Source: Nemophila menziesii (lineage: Eukaryota > Streptophyta > Magnoliopsida > Boraginales > Hydrophyllaceae). From it: 64,000 nt of DNA. Within the stretch, counting starts at the first letter, position 1, and each line of letters opens with the position of its first letter. The position numbers and the translations under genes are program-made. The notes beneath the pieces were generated by a model. That model was not told the DNA's origin. It searched no databases and was given only the letters and a program-made list of their open reading frames with translations. Shown one piece after another: positions 13,029 through 24,234 of the stretch. The stretch is from NCBI GenBank assembly GCA_029959085.1, contig JARWIR010000035.1, positions 2,261,501 to 2,325,500 of the forward strand, given 5' to 3'.

Positions 13029-13822
13029 TATGGACTCCATACTGAGCACTGGGAAGTTAATTTACCTGCAGAAGAAGTACCTCCTGAGATTCCTGAGCCT
13101 GCTTCAGGTATTAACTTTGATAGAGATGGAATGAATGAAAATGATTGGTTAGCTTTAGTTGTTGTTCATAGTGATGCTTGGTTACTTTCTGTTGTCTTTT
13201 ATTTTGGTGCTAGATTTGGTTTCGATAAAACTGAAAGGAAACGTTTATTCAATATGATAAATGCTCTTCCTACAATCTTCGAAGTTGTTAATGGAGCTGC
13301 TAAGAAACAAGCTAAAGAAAAACTCACAAATATCGTCACCAAGTCAAACATAAAAGCAAGCAAAGTTCAACTTAAGGATGAAGATGAAGGGTTAGATGAA
13401 AAGGAAGATGAAGAAGATGAAGATGAACATGGAGATACTTTATGTGGGGCATGTGGAGATAATTATGCTGCTGATGAATTTTGGATTTGTTGTGATTTAT
13501 GTGAGAAATGGTTTCATAGTAAATGCGTGAAAATTACTGCTGCTAGAGCTGAACATATTAAGACATATAAATGTCCATCATGCAGTACCAGTACCAAGAG
13601 AGCACGTCCTTAGATTGATGATACAAGTCTCTCTTTTATTTATGTTTTATTAAACTATTTAAATAGCCTCATTGTGCTATTTTGCTATTTTGCTATTCAC
13701 TCTGTTTAAACATGTTTTGTTTTGTGGTAGATTGAATGTTCTGATGTTTTAAGACTTTGTGTAAGGAATGTTATTTCTCCTACTAATTTGGTGAAACTAT
13801 AATGGTTATTTAAAAAAAAAAA
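13029..13822 (+). pseudogene. Alfin-like PHD-finger protein fragment, intronless, with A tract
   Basis: The homologous frame runs from 13029, just after a TAA (13026-13028), to a stop ending at 13613. It begins with [20 protein letters not shown], continues through [17 protein letters not shown] and [17 protein letters not shown] (Alfin/DUF3594 domain), then an acidic linker, then a complete Cys4-His-Cys3 PHD finger (C-G-A-C ... [12 protein letters not shown] ... CPSC). The first 50-60 residues normal for the family are missing. The ATG at 13131 is internal, so this is not a complete gene. About 200 bp of 3' untranslated-like sequence ends in an 11-base A run (13812-13822). Alfin-like proteins bind H3K4me3 in the nucleus. 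The frame is otherwise free of stops, and no intron interrupts it, unlike typical family members as I know them. It may be a captured retrocopy. Confidence 0.88.
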
Positions 13823-14919
13823 GCAGAGAAGCTGGTGGGTTAAAGAAAAATTTGATCTTGCGAGAAAGGAACACTAACATTACAAATATTAAAAATGCAG
13901 AAAACATAAATCATCAATATTAGGTCCTGCGTTCTAATAAAGACCCTACTGTTTAAATTGGAATCATTTTAGAAGCAGATCGATCGAAATGATAATTCTT
14001 ATAGCATAACTGAATTAAGTGTTTCAGAGGTTTAAATTCACTCGATGATAAGAACTAGATTGGTTTTTATTGAATTTGTGATGCAATTTATTTTTTAAAG
14101 CATAAACCTCTTAGGAAAGGTTATTTTTTTCTTTATGAAAGCTTTCGTTGTAAAGGGTTTAAATTGTAGTTTCAATCAATAGTAATGATAATAGTTCTCT
14201 ATTGTTTTTTGGTTTTGTGAAAAACAAATATTCTATTAATTAAAAAATAACAATTTTTATTGTCAACTATTTTTTTTTTTTTTGCTAGAAAATATAATCT
14301 ATCAATATTTATAGGTAAAATTAAATTGCGAAAAAAAATATTATAAATAAAGAAAACGAGAAAAATTATTAAAGAAGACATACATTTTTTCATGGGAATA
14401 CTATTTACCAAAAATAAAAGATCTTTACTTATTCCGTCTCAAATCAAATAAAGGTTACCTTTTAAATATAATTTTGTGTTTTAACATATTTTTTTCACCA
14501 CCATAATTTCATTTTTATCAAGGTAAGTCATATAAAATTTTCTATAATATTTTCTTTAAGTACAGTTTTGTATTTCAATATATTATTATTTTTTTACAAT
14601 TATAATCTCAAGGTATAGTCACTCAATATAATTTTTTCTTTTTACAATATTAGTAACCATTAACATATATTAATTGTATACTATAAATTTTCCTGAATAA
14701 ATTATTAAGATTGTATAAAAAAAATTATTTACCATAATTATGTCCATAATTTATATATCTGGACGAGAATTATGGTAAATAAATATTTAACTTGCATAGC
14801 TAATTATTTTAATTGCAAACAAATCCTAATAAAGTAAGGAAATGGTAGGGTGGTTTTTATTTGAATTAATATGAGGAATTTTTTTGTTGTGATAAGTTAG
14901 TTTTTATCGGTATTTAAAC
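13823..14919. other. AT-rich Helitron interior
   Basis: Low-complexity AT-rich DNA with no recognisable gene, lying between the Alfin-like fragment and the hexamer array. Confidence 0.5.
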
Positions 14920-16230
14920 CTCAAACCTTAAATTTTATTAAACCTTAATCTTAAACCCTAAACGTTAAATATTAAACTTTAACGTTAACCTTAATATTAA
15001 CCATAGCCTTAACCTTAGCCTTAGCCTAAATCTATTGCCTCAGCCTTAGCCTCAGCCTCAACCTCAGCCTCAGCCTTTGCCTCAACCTCAACCTTAGCCT
15101 CAGCCTTTACCTCATTCTTAAAATTTGTCTCAGCCTTAGCCTTAGCCTTAGAACTTAACCTTAACCTTAACCTCAACATTAACCTTACTGTAATCTTAAC
15201 CTTAACCTCAAACTTAACCTTAACCTTAACCTAAACCTTAATCTTAATCGTAATCTCAACCTTAACCTTAGATTTAACCTTAACCTTGACCTTAACTTTA
15301 ACTTTAACCTTAACCTTAAACTTATCCATAACCTTAACCTTAAACATAACTTGAAACTTAACCGTAACATTATCCATAAACCGTATCCCCTTAACGTTAA
15401 CTTAAACCTTAACATTAACCTTAACCATATCTTTAACCTTATTCTTAAACTTAGCCCAATATTAACCTTAACCTTAAACTTAACCTTAAGTTTACCATTA
15501 ACCTCAACCTTAACCTTAACCTTAACCTTAACTTTAATCTTAAACTAAACCTTAACCTTAAACCAAACACCTTAAACCCTAAATCTTCACCTTCACCTTC
15601 ACCTTAACTTTAACTTTAATTACTATTCTTAAACCTTAGACCTTAACCTTACCCTTAACCTTAAACCTTAAACCTGAACCTTCACATTAACCTACATGCA
15701 CCTTAATCGTCATCTTTAATTTTTTAACCATAACCTTAACCTTGAACCTTGAACCTTAAATTGTAAACTTTAACCTTAAATTTAAGCATAACTAAACGTT
15801 AACATTTAACCTCAAACTTTACCTTAAACCTTGAACTTTAAACCTTAACCTTAACTTTCATCTTAACCTTAACCGTAACCAAATTAAAGTTCATCGCAGT
15901 AATATTCAATCTTAATCCTTATATCTTATTATACCTTAACCTAACCTTGACCTAAACCTTAACCATAACCATAACATTAACCTTAACCTTAATCTCAACC
16001 TCAATCTCAAGCTAACCTTAACCTTAATGTTAAACTTAACATTAACCTTAACATTAACCTTAACCAAATAAAGATTCATTGTGCTAATATTTGACCTTAA
16101 ACCTTATATCTTATTAAACCTTAACCTTAAATCTTAAACCTTAACTTTAACCTTAACCTAAAAAATAACCTTAACCAGGAACCTTAACTTTAAACTTAAC
16201 CATATCCTTAAACTTAACCTTAACCTTGAA
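14920..16230 (+). repeat. Degenerate AACCTT / AAACCTT tandem array
   Basis: About 1.3 kb is dominated by the hexamer AACCTT, with frequent heptamers AAACCTT, variants such as AACCTC and AGCCTC around 15003-15120, and occasional AAACCCT (plant telomere unit) near 14944 and 15583. It produces artefactual open frames of Leu-Arg or Leu-Thr-Leu repeats. It lies just inside the Helitron 3' end. Sub-blocks differ in dominant variant, which suggests local expansions and not uniform decay of one array. Confidence 0.9.
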
Positions 16231-16312
16231 TTTCACCCAAGGAACATGGGTTCGATTCCTGTCAACGGAATTTCTTTTTGTTTTAGTGTCTTCAGACACG
16301 GGTTTTACCTAG
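16231..16312 (+). other. Helitron 1 3' terminus with hairpin
   Basis: A 5 bp stem GTGTC/GACAC with a TTCA loop (16286-16299) is followed by GGTTTTAC and the terminal CTAG. Just upstream is GGTTCGATTCC (about 16249-16259), which matches a pol III B-box consensus, although no tRNA fold surrounds it. Confidence 0.8.
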
Positions 16313-16985
16313 TATATATATATATACTGACTCATGTATTTTTATGTATAGAAAAATGATTGATGTTCATGTCATTTCATCAATTCTATAACTACGTGCT
16401 CTAATGTTGAAACAGGTAAACATATTAACATAAATATTTACAATGAATCTATGATGAGTAAATAAGATCATATATTTAAAGCTATTTCAAGTTTGTTTCT
16501 CCTTTCTCTCAAATTGATGATGTTATTTATTTATTTTATTTTTTCAGTTGGGGACAAATTAATAATTATGCAAATTTTTTATAAATAAACTTGAAGAATG
16601 TTAAAAGCCATCAATAAAAAAATATTAAGGCATGGGTGGCTAAGATGATGGTTAGTTAATCATCTTAAAAATGATAAGTGGATCAAGATTTCATTATTCA
16701 TTTATTATTTCTCTTTTTATCTTGTTTTCCATAGATATTATTTGGTCTAACAAAATAATTTTTCATAGTAATAGTAAATTTATTTGAGTTAGGACTCATA
16801 TATTTACTAACAATTAGACTAACAGTTTGAAAAAAAGAAAAGAGTTTTAATTTTATTATTTAGTTTGTTAGATCATTACTGTTTTAAACTTTAACGAAAT
16901 TGAAAACATAACATTGAATAAGCACGATAAATTAATTCAGCTCAATACATTATTAATTCATTTTTTACAATTGGCATTCACAGTT
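16313..16985 (+). repeat. B-type repeat module, copy 2, right part
   Basis: It continues the B module after the Helitron: an (AT)n run, 'GATGTTCATGTCATTTCATC', the 'GAATCTATGATGAGTAAATAAGAT' landmark in split form, and a tail matching 32800-32945. Homology to the other copies fades at about 16985. Confidence 0.7.
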
Positions 16986-17219
16986 ACTTATTTTTATTTT
17001 AGAATTTAGTTTTTGAATAATTATCAAACCATCAATATAAATATTCAGCAAATAGTCCATTAAAGAATGAAGATGATTAATTTATATTATATATCTTTGC
17101 ATGAGTTAGTAATTCAATTTTAAGAAACTTTTTTTACAATTATTTTTCCTTAAAAAATTTAATTATTTCAAATCAAGCTTATCCTTACAAAATAATGATT
17201 TTAAAGTTTGGTTGTTAAC
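16986..17219. other. AT-rich spacer
   Basis: Nothing recognised. Confidence 0.4.
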
Positions 17220-17860
17220 GTAGAGACATTATGCACGTGGGATTTTCACATGGTAAACGAGCATATGGTAAACGGGAGGAAGAAAATTTAGAGAAGACGA
17301 CTACTGAACGAGAACCTCCATCAAGTTATATCCCGATGTAAGATCACAAGCACATAACCAAGCATGAGCTTGAGCACATATCCGAAAGTTCTGAGTGGAC
17401 TCAACTAAAGATAAAGAAGAGGTATGAAAATTCTATTGGATAATAGCTTAAATGGGTCAAACAAGTAAGTATTAATGATAATTTAATTTACTAATTGAGC
17501 TCTTCATTTAATTTGTTTAAATATGAGAAAGCATATGAACACTTTAAATAATTTTCTTTTTCCTATATGCAAGGTGGTTCAAAATTTTGGGTTCAACTGA
17601 GCGATGCATACATAGCTTTCCAAAGTTCGTTCATTACGGAAGAAGAGAAGGAACAAGCTATTCGAAGGAAAATATAGCTACTTTGGGAGATTCAATCATA
17701 CATGTCATGAAAGCTTACAATGTGCAAAACAATTATAAGTTGGTAAGAAACTTCATATTTCTAGTATTGTATGTTCAACAAGCTTAATAGTTTGCTAACC
17801 GAGAAATTGAGTAACTATTTGTGCAGAGTATTCCGAAATGAGTAAAGTGTAGTATATCTC
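17220..17860 (+). pseudogene. Exon-like segments of unknown origin
   Basis: This patch is more GC-balanced than its surroundings. A 66-codon frame at 17587-17787 includes HSFPKFVHYGRREG and ENIATLGDSIIHVMKAY. Upstream, around 17340-17430, a second frame encodes charged residues. Potential splice-like signals surround them. I cannot name the family. A plant transposon-encoded protein is possible. Confidence 0.25.
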
Positions 17861-20800
17861 CAATGATACATGATATAACTTTGCTATATAAAGAGAAATG
17901 TCAAAGAATTCGATGTATGTCTACTAACCAAGTAGCTACAAGAGTATCGGACAACATAGATATCTAGGATGTTAGCATCTTCAGAGTCAAAGAAGAGGAG
18001 ATACCCAAAGCGCCATCACCAGCAACACCACACATCCATCAAAACCCCCACCTCCTAAGATCTTCACATCGACAAGGAACAACATAAGAAGTCCCCGGAA
18101 TAATTATTTACTAGAGTAATTTGACAGGGAATAGGGAAGGTTAGATATTTGATGATGTCTTTGTTTTGAAATTAAATCTGGTACACCAAATTCTTTTTTA
18201 ACTCAAGCCCTTTTTGCTCCCTATAATGGATCTTTATTTTTTATTAAATTTACCATATTAAGGATTGTGTTGAAGTATAACTAAATTAAGTTTTTTTCAC
18301 CAGTTTAGTGTGTATGTATGAAACTCCATTACACGAAGACCCAAACAAACTCGAAAATTATTTTTCACAAAGTTAATATTAAATAAAGTAAATATAATAA
18401 GGAGAACAGTTAAATGAATATAATATTACATAATATATCATTTAATAAAAAAAATTAAAATGGATTTATTAACTAAAAAAAGAATTTGAAACACAAATTT
18501 AAGATAAAATTAATAATTTAAGAAAAAAAATATCAAAAATATATTATATAAATGTAAACTTAACAACTATTAACATAGTTTGAACTCTAAATTTTGTGTA
18601 TTAACCTAGTTTAAATTCTAAATCTTGTGCAAGAAAAATGTAACCTTTGAATAAGAAACTAATATTGTTACCATAATTTAATTATTTAAATTAGTGATAA
18701 ATACACATACATACATCCAAGTGATGGAGAGTTTAAAAAAGGACAAAAAATAAAAAATACAAAACATCACTCGACTCTTAGGGTCAAACCATTTTCATTA
18801 CCCCCATCATATGTATGTTTGCCATTACAGTTACGATCTTTTTTAAGTCAAAGATATTATTAATCTGGTTATTCAAAAAAAAAATCTCTTGAAATTTCAT
18901 TGTCCTCGATACCGTTCTTGATTTTTATCTTTATTATTCAATAGATTGATTCTATTTCAACCTTCCAATAAAATAATTATTAATGGAATAAGAAATTAAA
19001 TCTTTCTTTCTATATACAAAAAATCTTTATTTTATTAATATCTCTAATTTATATTTTGTTTTGGAACCGTTAAAAAAATATAGTACATTCATACATACAT
19101 AATGAGAGACATCTTATTAATATGAGTATATACACTATTTATTCCTTGAACTATTATCTGTTTGTAAATTTTTCCTCTATATTAAAAAACATGTTACTTT
19201 ACTTGATATACAACAAATTTGTGCCTGATTATCTCCTACTAACAGATTTAGTCCAATTTTTCCGTTTGATTTTTATTAAATTATTTTTTAATTAGTTTAA
19301 ATATTTATTGTGACCTATCAATTTAATAAAACTAAAAATTTGCCAGTCAATTTATATTTTGTTTTACGAACCCCTCTTCCCTCAAGTGAATATTTTAACT
19401 TGTTTTTTATTATTAAAAATACCACCACACCGCACCCCCTTCCCCTTCTTTTATCTTTAAAACCCCCTTTTACTATAATATCTTGACAAAAAAGCAAAAT
19501 CGTAATCTTCTATTCTCCATGCAACTCATCAGATTCATCTATTCACTCACCCCCACCCATCTCTTCGCCATGCAACTCATCTACTCTCCACCCTTTATTC
19601 TTGAACTAGAATCACTATTCCACTACATTTGTAAGAGGTTTAGATTTTCTCTTATTCAATTTTGAATTGGAATCCATGTAATTGGATGTTGAGAAAGAAA
19701 GAAGAAGTTTAGACATCATATTGTATGATTTTATCTCAGAATTCGTAGTAATAACATATGGATATGGAACTTTAATTGGAACTTTGATAGGAATAATCAT
19801 CTGAAGGAATTAATAATGTATTTTTAGTATCTTTAATATTATATTGATATAAAGAATCAAGATATCATGTGAAGATAGAAGAGAATACATAATAATTTGT
19901 TTACTTTTGTGCTTGTTTTATATTACAAAATAAGGGATGTATGTTGTTGGAAGTTTAAATACTTCAACTTTTGCATTTAAATAGTTTGAGTATAAATATT
20001 AATAGGATGTTAAATTTTATGTTGTTAGGATTGTTTTAAAACATTTCATTTATTATTCTCAAATAAATAATCTGCCTTCTTTATCTAAAGGTAATTTTCT
20101 TTGACATACGTTTGGATGGCGTTTTCTTCCACTACTAATCCTTCATCATCCAACATTGTTTCTTGTTGTTGGATGTATCCTTGAATTATCTATTTATTTA
20201 ATTAAGAAGGGATGTAAGGAATGAGAATTTCCAAACTAATTTTTAACCACTTTTTGAAACTTCTAGTCGTTAAGCCTTGAGTTCACAAATATATCGATTA
20301 CCCATCCATTTAGTTCAATCTTGACTATTTATTTGTAATGTATAACAACAAAGAAATATTGGATTATGAAGCTTATTACTTATGTGGAAAAAAAAAATTT
20401 CTTCTTATGACAAATTTTGGTGATAATGACAGACATAGAAGAAATTAGGTGTAAGGGGATTACGGAGAAAAGATCATCCATGAAGATAAGAAACAAGGTC
20501 TTTGATTGAAAATAAGATAATTGATTGTAAATTTTGTGTATTTCATGATTATTTTATTAAGATAGTTTCTCGTGTTTTTTATGATTATGTTATTTTTCTT
20601 TTGCAGATTGTTGGTATTTTTTATAAAATTTTAGTAGGTGTTATTTGTGTTTCAACCTGAACACCTCCTAAAATTGGGGAAAAATTTAAAAGGATATGAA
20701 TAAAGAGTGATGCATGACTAGAGTGCGCACGAGCCTTATGACTGACTCTAGAATTAGGATATAATACAATTTTACTATTTCATTCAAAAAATACTTAAAT

Positions 20801-20930
20801 CTTTGTCCTTTATGGCACCTGCGCATTACTTCCCTAAAAAAAACTCCACCAAATTTATCTTTCTTTTCAAGCACCTTTGAAGACTAAATTTTGAGGTTGC
20901 AATGGTATTATGCCTGGACGTTCTTCTAAA
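17861..20930. other. AT-rich DNA without recognised features
   Basis: Several short open frames occur but none resembles a known protein, and I see no clear terminal repeats or RNA gene. Confidence 0.4.
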
Positions 20931-20934
20931 ATAA

Positions 20935-21430
20935 ATTATTGGTTGCTGATATAGATCTGAGATCTTAGTTTGTGTACTCTTTTTCAAATTTCTTAGCAAG
21001 ATGATACTTAAGTTGTCGCCTTAATGTTAGTTTCATATATGTCACGTTTCCCTCATTAATATGTAAATATTGGAACCGTGACTCTACTCGGGTTCCATTT
21101 TTTGCAAAATTTAACACAATAGTTGTTCCCATTTCCTCATGCCCAACCTATAAGCCCCTTAAATAATATTTGTTTCCTATATAGCGTTGGCATTTCTATT
21201 TTCTACATTGCCTCTGTTAGTGGTTGAAATGCTGGAGGTGAGCCTCGTGTCTTAGGTTCATTTGGGCTATCTTTCTCTTTCCCTGTGACCAAATTTCCTA
21301 CACTCAAACATGATTCAATAGATTTTATCATACTCCACCTAAAAGAGTTATCATATGTATACTGACCGTTAATGGAAGAGGTTTTCTAAAACTAAGGTTA
21401 AAGGCCATTCTATGTATAATACTTATTTTG
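20935..21430 (-). pseudogene. LINE ORF1 zinc-knuckle region relic
   Basis: On the minus strand a frame with FRKPLPLTVSIHM is followed, after a shift, by VEYDKIY and FECRKFGHRERE. This matches the conserved order in plant LINE ORF1 proteins: a basic 'PL..TV.I' segment, then 'VEYE.L', then a CCHC knuckle (C..CG.FGH....C). The first and last cysteines are lost and several stops interrupt. The assignment is by pattern only. Confidence 0.5.
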
Positions 21431-21959
21431 GAATGGATAAATGGTTAAAAAAAAAGGAGAGAGATGAATTTATTTTATAATTTGTTGATCTAATATCAAA
21501 ATTTTACATAAATATAATTGTAAAAAGATTTTATATAGAAGATAAGTGGTGGTTGTCGCATCTATTGAGCGAAACTAGTAGAATTACTGCAGATTGGATG
21601 TAGGATGACAGGGAAAAGTCTAGAGTGTATATTGGCCAGATTGATCGAAAAAAAGGTTATTTGGAATTTTTCAGAGTGTTTAAATAGGAAAATCTTATCC
21701 AATTATAGTCCAAAAATATTAGAATTCAAAATTCAATTCGGATTTCAGAACTCTAGGAAATTTTTAGAATTTTAGAATTTTCGTAATATTTCTATTTTTT
21801 ATTTTTGAGTTTTTAGAATTTTTTCCACTAAATTCGCAATATTATAGTATTTTCTATAAAGTATACACCAATAACTATAATTTTATAAAACAAATAGAAT
21901 CATAAATAAACAATACTTATTCAATATTACATACATAAAATGCGATATTCAATCATTTT

Positions 21960-22480
21960 TTAAAATAGAAATAAATATAAATAAATATCAATGATATCCA
22001 AATTTAAAATATGTTACACCATACTTAAAATAAATCTATCATAAATAAATAAGATCTTACCTTTAAAGCCATTTCTAGTTTATTTCCATTTTCTCAAAAT
22101 TATCTGATGTGATTATTTTTTACTTGGGGACATATGAATAATTATGCAAAAAATTTGATAAATAGTCTTGTAGAAGGTAAACTCCATTAATAATTAAAAA
22201 CATCAGATAGGGGTGGTTAAGAAGATGTTACTTGAGCATCTTACACATAAGAAAGGGATTAAGATATAAACATGTATATATATTATTTGGTTTAAAAGAA
22301 ATGTTTACCCGACTAAGAGTGAATTTACCTGAGTAAATGACTCTAATTAAATTAAGAAAATAAGGAAATTTTGAAATCTTGTCTCAGTAATTGTAACGGT
22401 TCGGAATATTGCTCGAGTACAATAAATGTAAAGTAACAATTAATAATACATGAAACCCAGTTTACTCTTTCAAACTTGTT
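21960..22480 (+). repeat. B-type module, tail only
   Basis: It aligns with 2330-2700 (shared 'GATCTTACCTTTAAAGCC', 'ACTTGGGGACATATGAA' and 'GTAGAAGGTAAACTCCAT'). It leads directly into A-type sequence. Confidence 0.7.
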
Positions 22481-22938
22481 GGCTGAAATTTTACTGCGTA
22501 ATTGAATAAAAGAGCTTCCAAGGATTATATGCACATCATAGTTTGTATTTTTGAAATTCAAATTTATAGTTTTCACACTAAGAATCTGTAAAGGAATGAT
22601 TTTTCTTGAAAGCTAAGTGAAATAAAGCACAAAATTTTTTTTCGGAACGAAATTTGAAGTATTTTTAAGGGGTATTTAAGATCTTTTTCGGAAAGACACT
22701 CAGGGTGACCTAAAAGTGCCTGTAAGGGATCTAAAAGAATTTTAATTTTTTTTAAGATGAGCATATGTGATTATTTTTGTATTAGTAATTCTTATATAAA
22801 CACAACAGACTGAAAATACTTCCTAGGTCGCAATCCTAGAATATAATAAACAAAACTTTCTCTTAAATTCCTTTATGCTAAGATTGTTATCTTCAAAAGT
22901 GGCTTGATTTAAATTCTTAACATGAATAGTAAGAGGAA

Positions 22939-22979
<41 letters not shown>

Positions 22980-23460
22980 TAATAAGGTATTGGATATTCT
23001 ATCATAAAATTTCCCTCTAGAGATCTAACTTTACACTAGGCTTGTTTCGGATTTCAATGAGTGAGTTTCTATATTTGGTAATTGAAGTTTACACTACTTT
23101 TCAGTGCATAACAAGTCTACACCATACACAATTTTTTTAGTCTTAAAAATGGTTGCATCATAACAATCATCAAATTTCCTGGAACAAAAAATGTCAAAAA
23201 TTGAAATGCATTAATTGAAAAGTCATACATAGTCATCTCAACTGCAAAATCCAATCTTCCCCTAAAAACAAGTGAATAGAGTTCAGTTTTATGATAAATT
23301 AGAATAAATAAAGTACAATAAGATATGTTCAAGACTGGAATTAGCTTAATGGTCATACTGTATTCCGCAAAAATTTGTCAAGGTGTTAGTGTTTAAATGA
23401 TGAAAATGGTCAAGACTAGAAATGTTTTCATGTAAGAACATACTGGGAAGCTCTACATAA
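22481..23460 (+). repeat. A-type module, partial copy without LINE
   Basis: It matches 4192-5080 and 34265-35150. At about 22515 it reads continuously through the site where the LINE is inserted in the other copies, so it is the unoccupied version. It is interrupted by a TA microsatellite at about 22940-22981. Confidence 0.7.
22938..22981. repeat. (TA)n microsatellite
   Basis: A run of alternating T and A of just over 40 bases inside the partial A copy. Confidence 0.9.
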
Positions 23461-23569
23461 TTACTAGATAATTTAGATAAATTTGAGTACCACTTATATT
23501 TAAAACAAATATCAATGATTTTGAAGATATTTAAAGTTTCATAATTAAGATGATAGTAGTTGACATGTC

Positions 23570-23931
23570 ATCTCTGATTCCCAACTTATCAAACACACTA
23601 TTGGGCATGAGGTTGACACCCGAACCAAAGTTACACATCTTCAAACTTACCAGCTATCTTAATTGGCAGGTTGAAACCTCCAAGTTCTTGAGCCTCTGTT
23701 GGTAGTTTTTTTTTGAAATTTTTTCGACTTATCTTCAACTAGGTCCAATACCTCGATCTCAAATTTTTTTCTTTTTGGAGAGAGTCTCCTTGCAAATTTG
23801 ATGATGTTTTGTCTGCTTCTCGACGATTGCAAGTACTAGGACATTGATCTTCACTTTTTTTGACGTCTCTATGGGATTGTTGTACTCGGTATCACCAATA
23901 GGAAAAGTAATATGTAGTGGATACCGGGCGG
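23570..23931 (-). pseudogene. Gypsy gag-protease fragment, inverted
   Basis: This is a minus-strand fragment of the same gag-protease segment found at 56.3-56.7 kb (plus) and 58.3-58.8 kb (minus). It spans the 'LMPNSVFDKLGIRD'-type protease strand back through the 'ETLSKK' stretch. Only about 120 codons remain and they are interrupted. Confidence 0.6.
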
Positions 23932-24234
23932 GCCATATATACTAATTCTCTATGTTTATTCTCTTTTTATTTAATTATGAAACCTTAAATATTTTTACAG
24001 TAATTTTATATGTATTAAGTAATCGATTGTAGCATGTAAAAGATTTCAATAAATATTACAATGTGTAAGTTTTGTAACTAAAGTAAAACGTTAAGAACCA
24101 TGTAAAAACTTTAATTAATAATCAAAAAGTTTAGCAAGAAAATTGGAAATGTGAAGAGCTATTAGTTCGAATATAGCAATTAACATCTCAACAAAAACAT
24201 AAAATTTAAACTTGGATAAATATAAACATCATGT
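23932..24234 (-). repeat. B-type module, inverted fragment
   Basis: The reverse complement matches 39420-39720 (CATGATGTTT, 'CTAATAGCTCTTCACATTTCC' in part, 'TTACTTAATGCAT'). It ends abruptly at 24234, where the Athila-like 5' LTR begins. Confidence 0.7.

Larger units (their letters stand above)
10338..16312 (+). mobile_element. Helitron 1, non-autonomous, with captured gene fragments
   Basis: This is a 5,975 bp element with Helitron ends. It starts TCTATATTATATTT and finishes with a short hairpin (16286-16299) followed about ten bases later by CTAG. It lies between A (10337) and T (16313), the AT dinucleotide target of Helitrons, with no target duplication. The flanks on either side match adjacent bases in intact B copies at about 32230-32320 and 40250-40310. 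The second Helitron in the window shares the 5' end and subterminal sequence. No RepHel transposase is present, so it must have been moved in trans. Its cargo, all on the plus strand, is RNR1, PDK1 and Alfin-like gene fragments plus a hexamer-repeat array. Confidence 0.88.

Noticed and set aside
13131..13613. A complete 160-residue Alfin-like protein starting at the ATG at 13131
   Set aside because: Family homology continues upstream of this ATG to 13029, so the ATG is internal and the N-terminus is missing.
15185..15548. Open frames encoding Leu-Arg and Leu-Thr/Asn-Leu repeats on both strands
   Set aside because: They are by-products of the AACCTT hexamer array, which stays open in several frames.
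16249..16259. Possible tRNA or pol III gene because of a perfect GGTTCGATTCC B-box
   Set aside because: No cloverleaf or A-box surrounds it. It lies in the Helitron 3' subterminal region.
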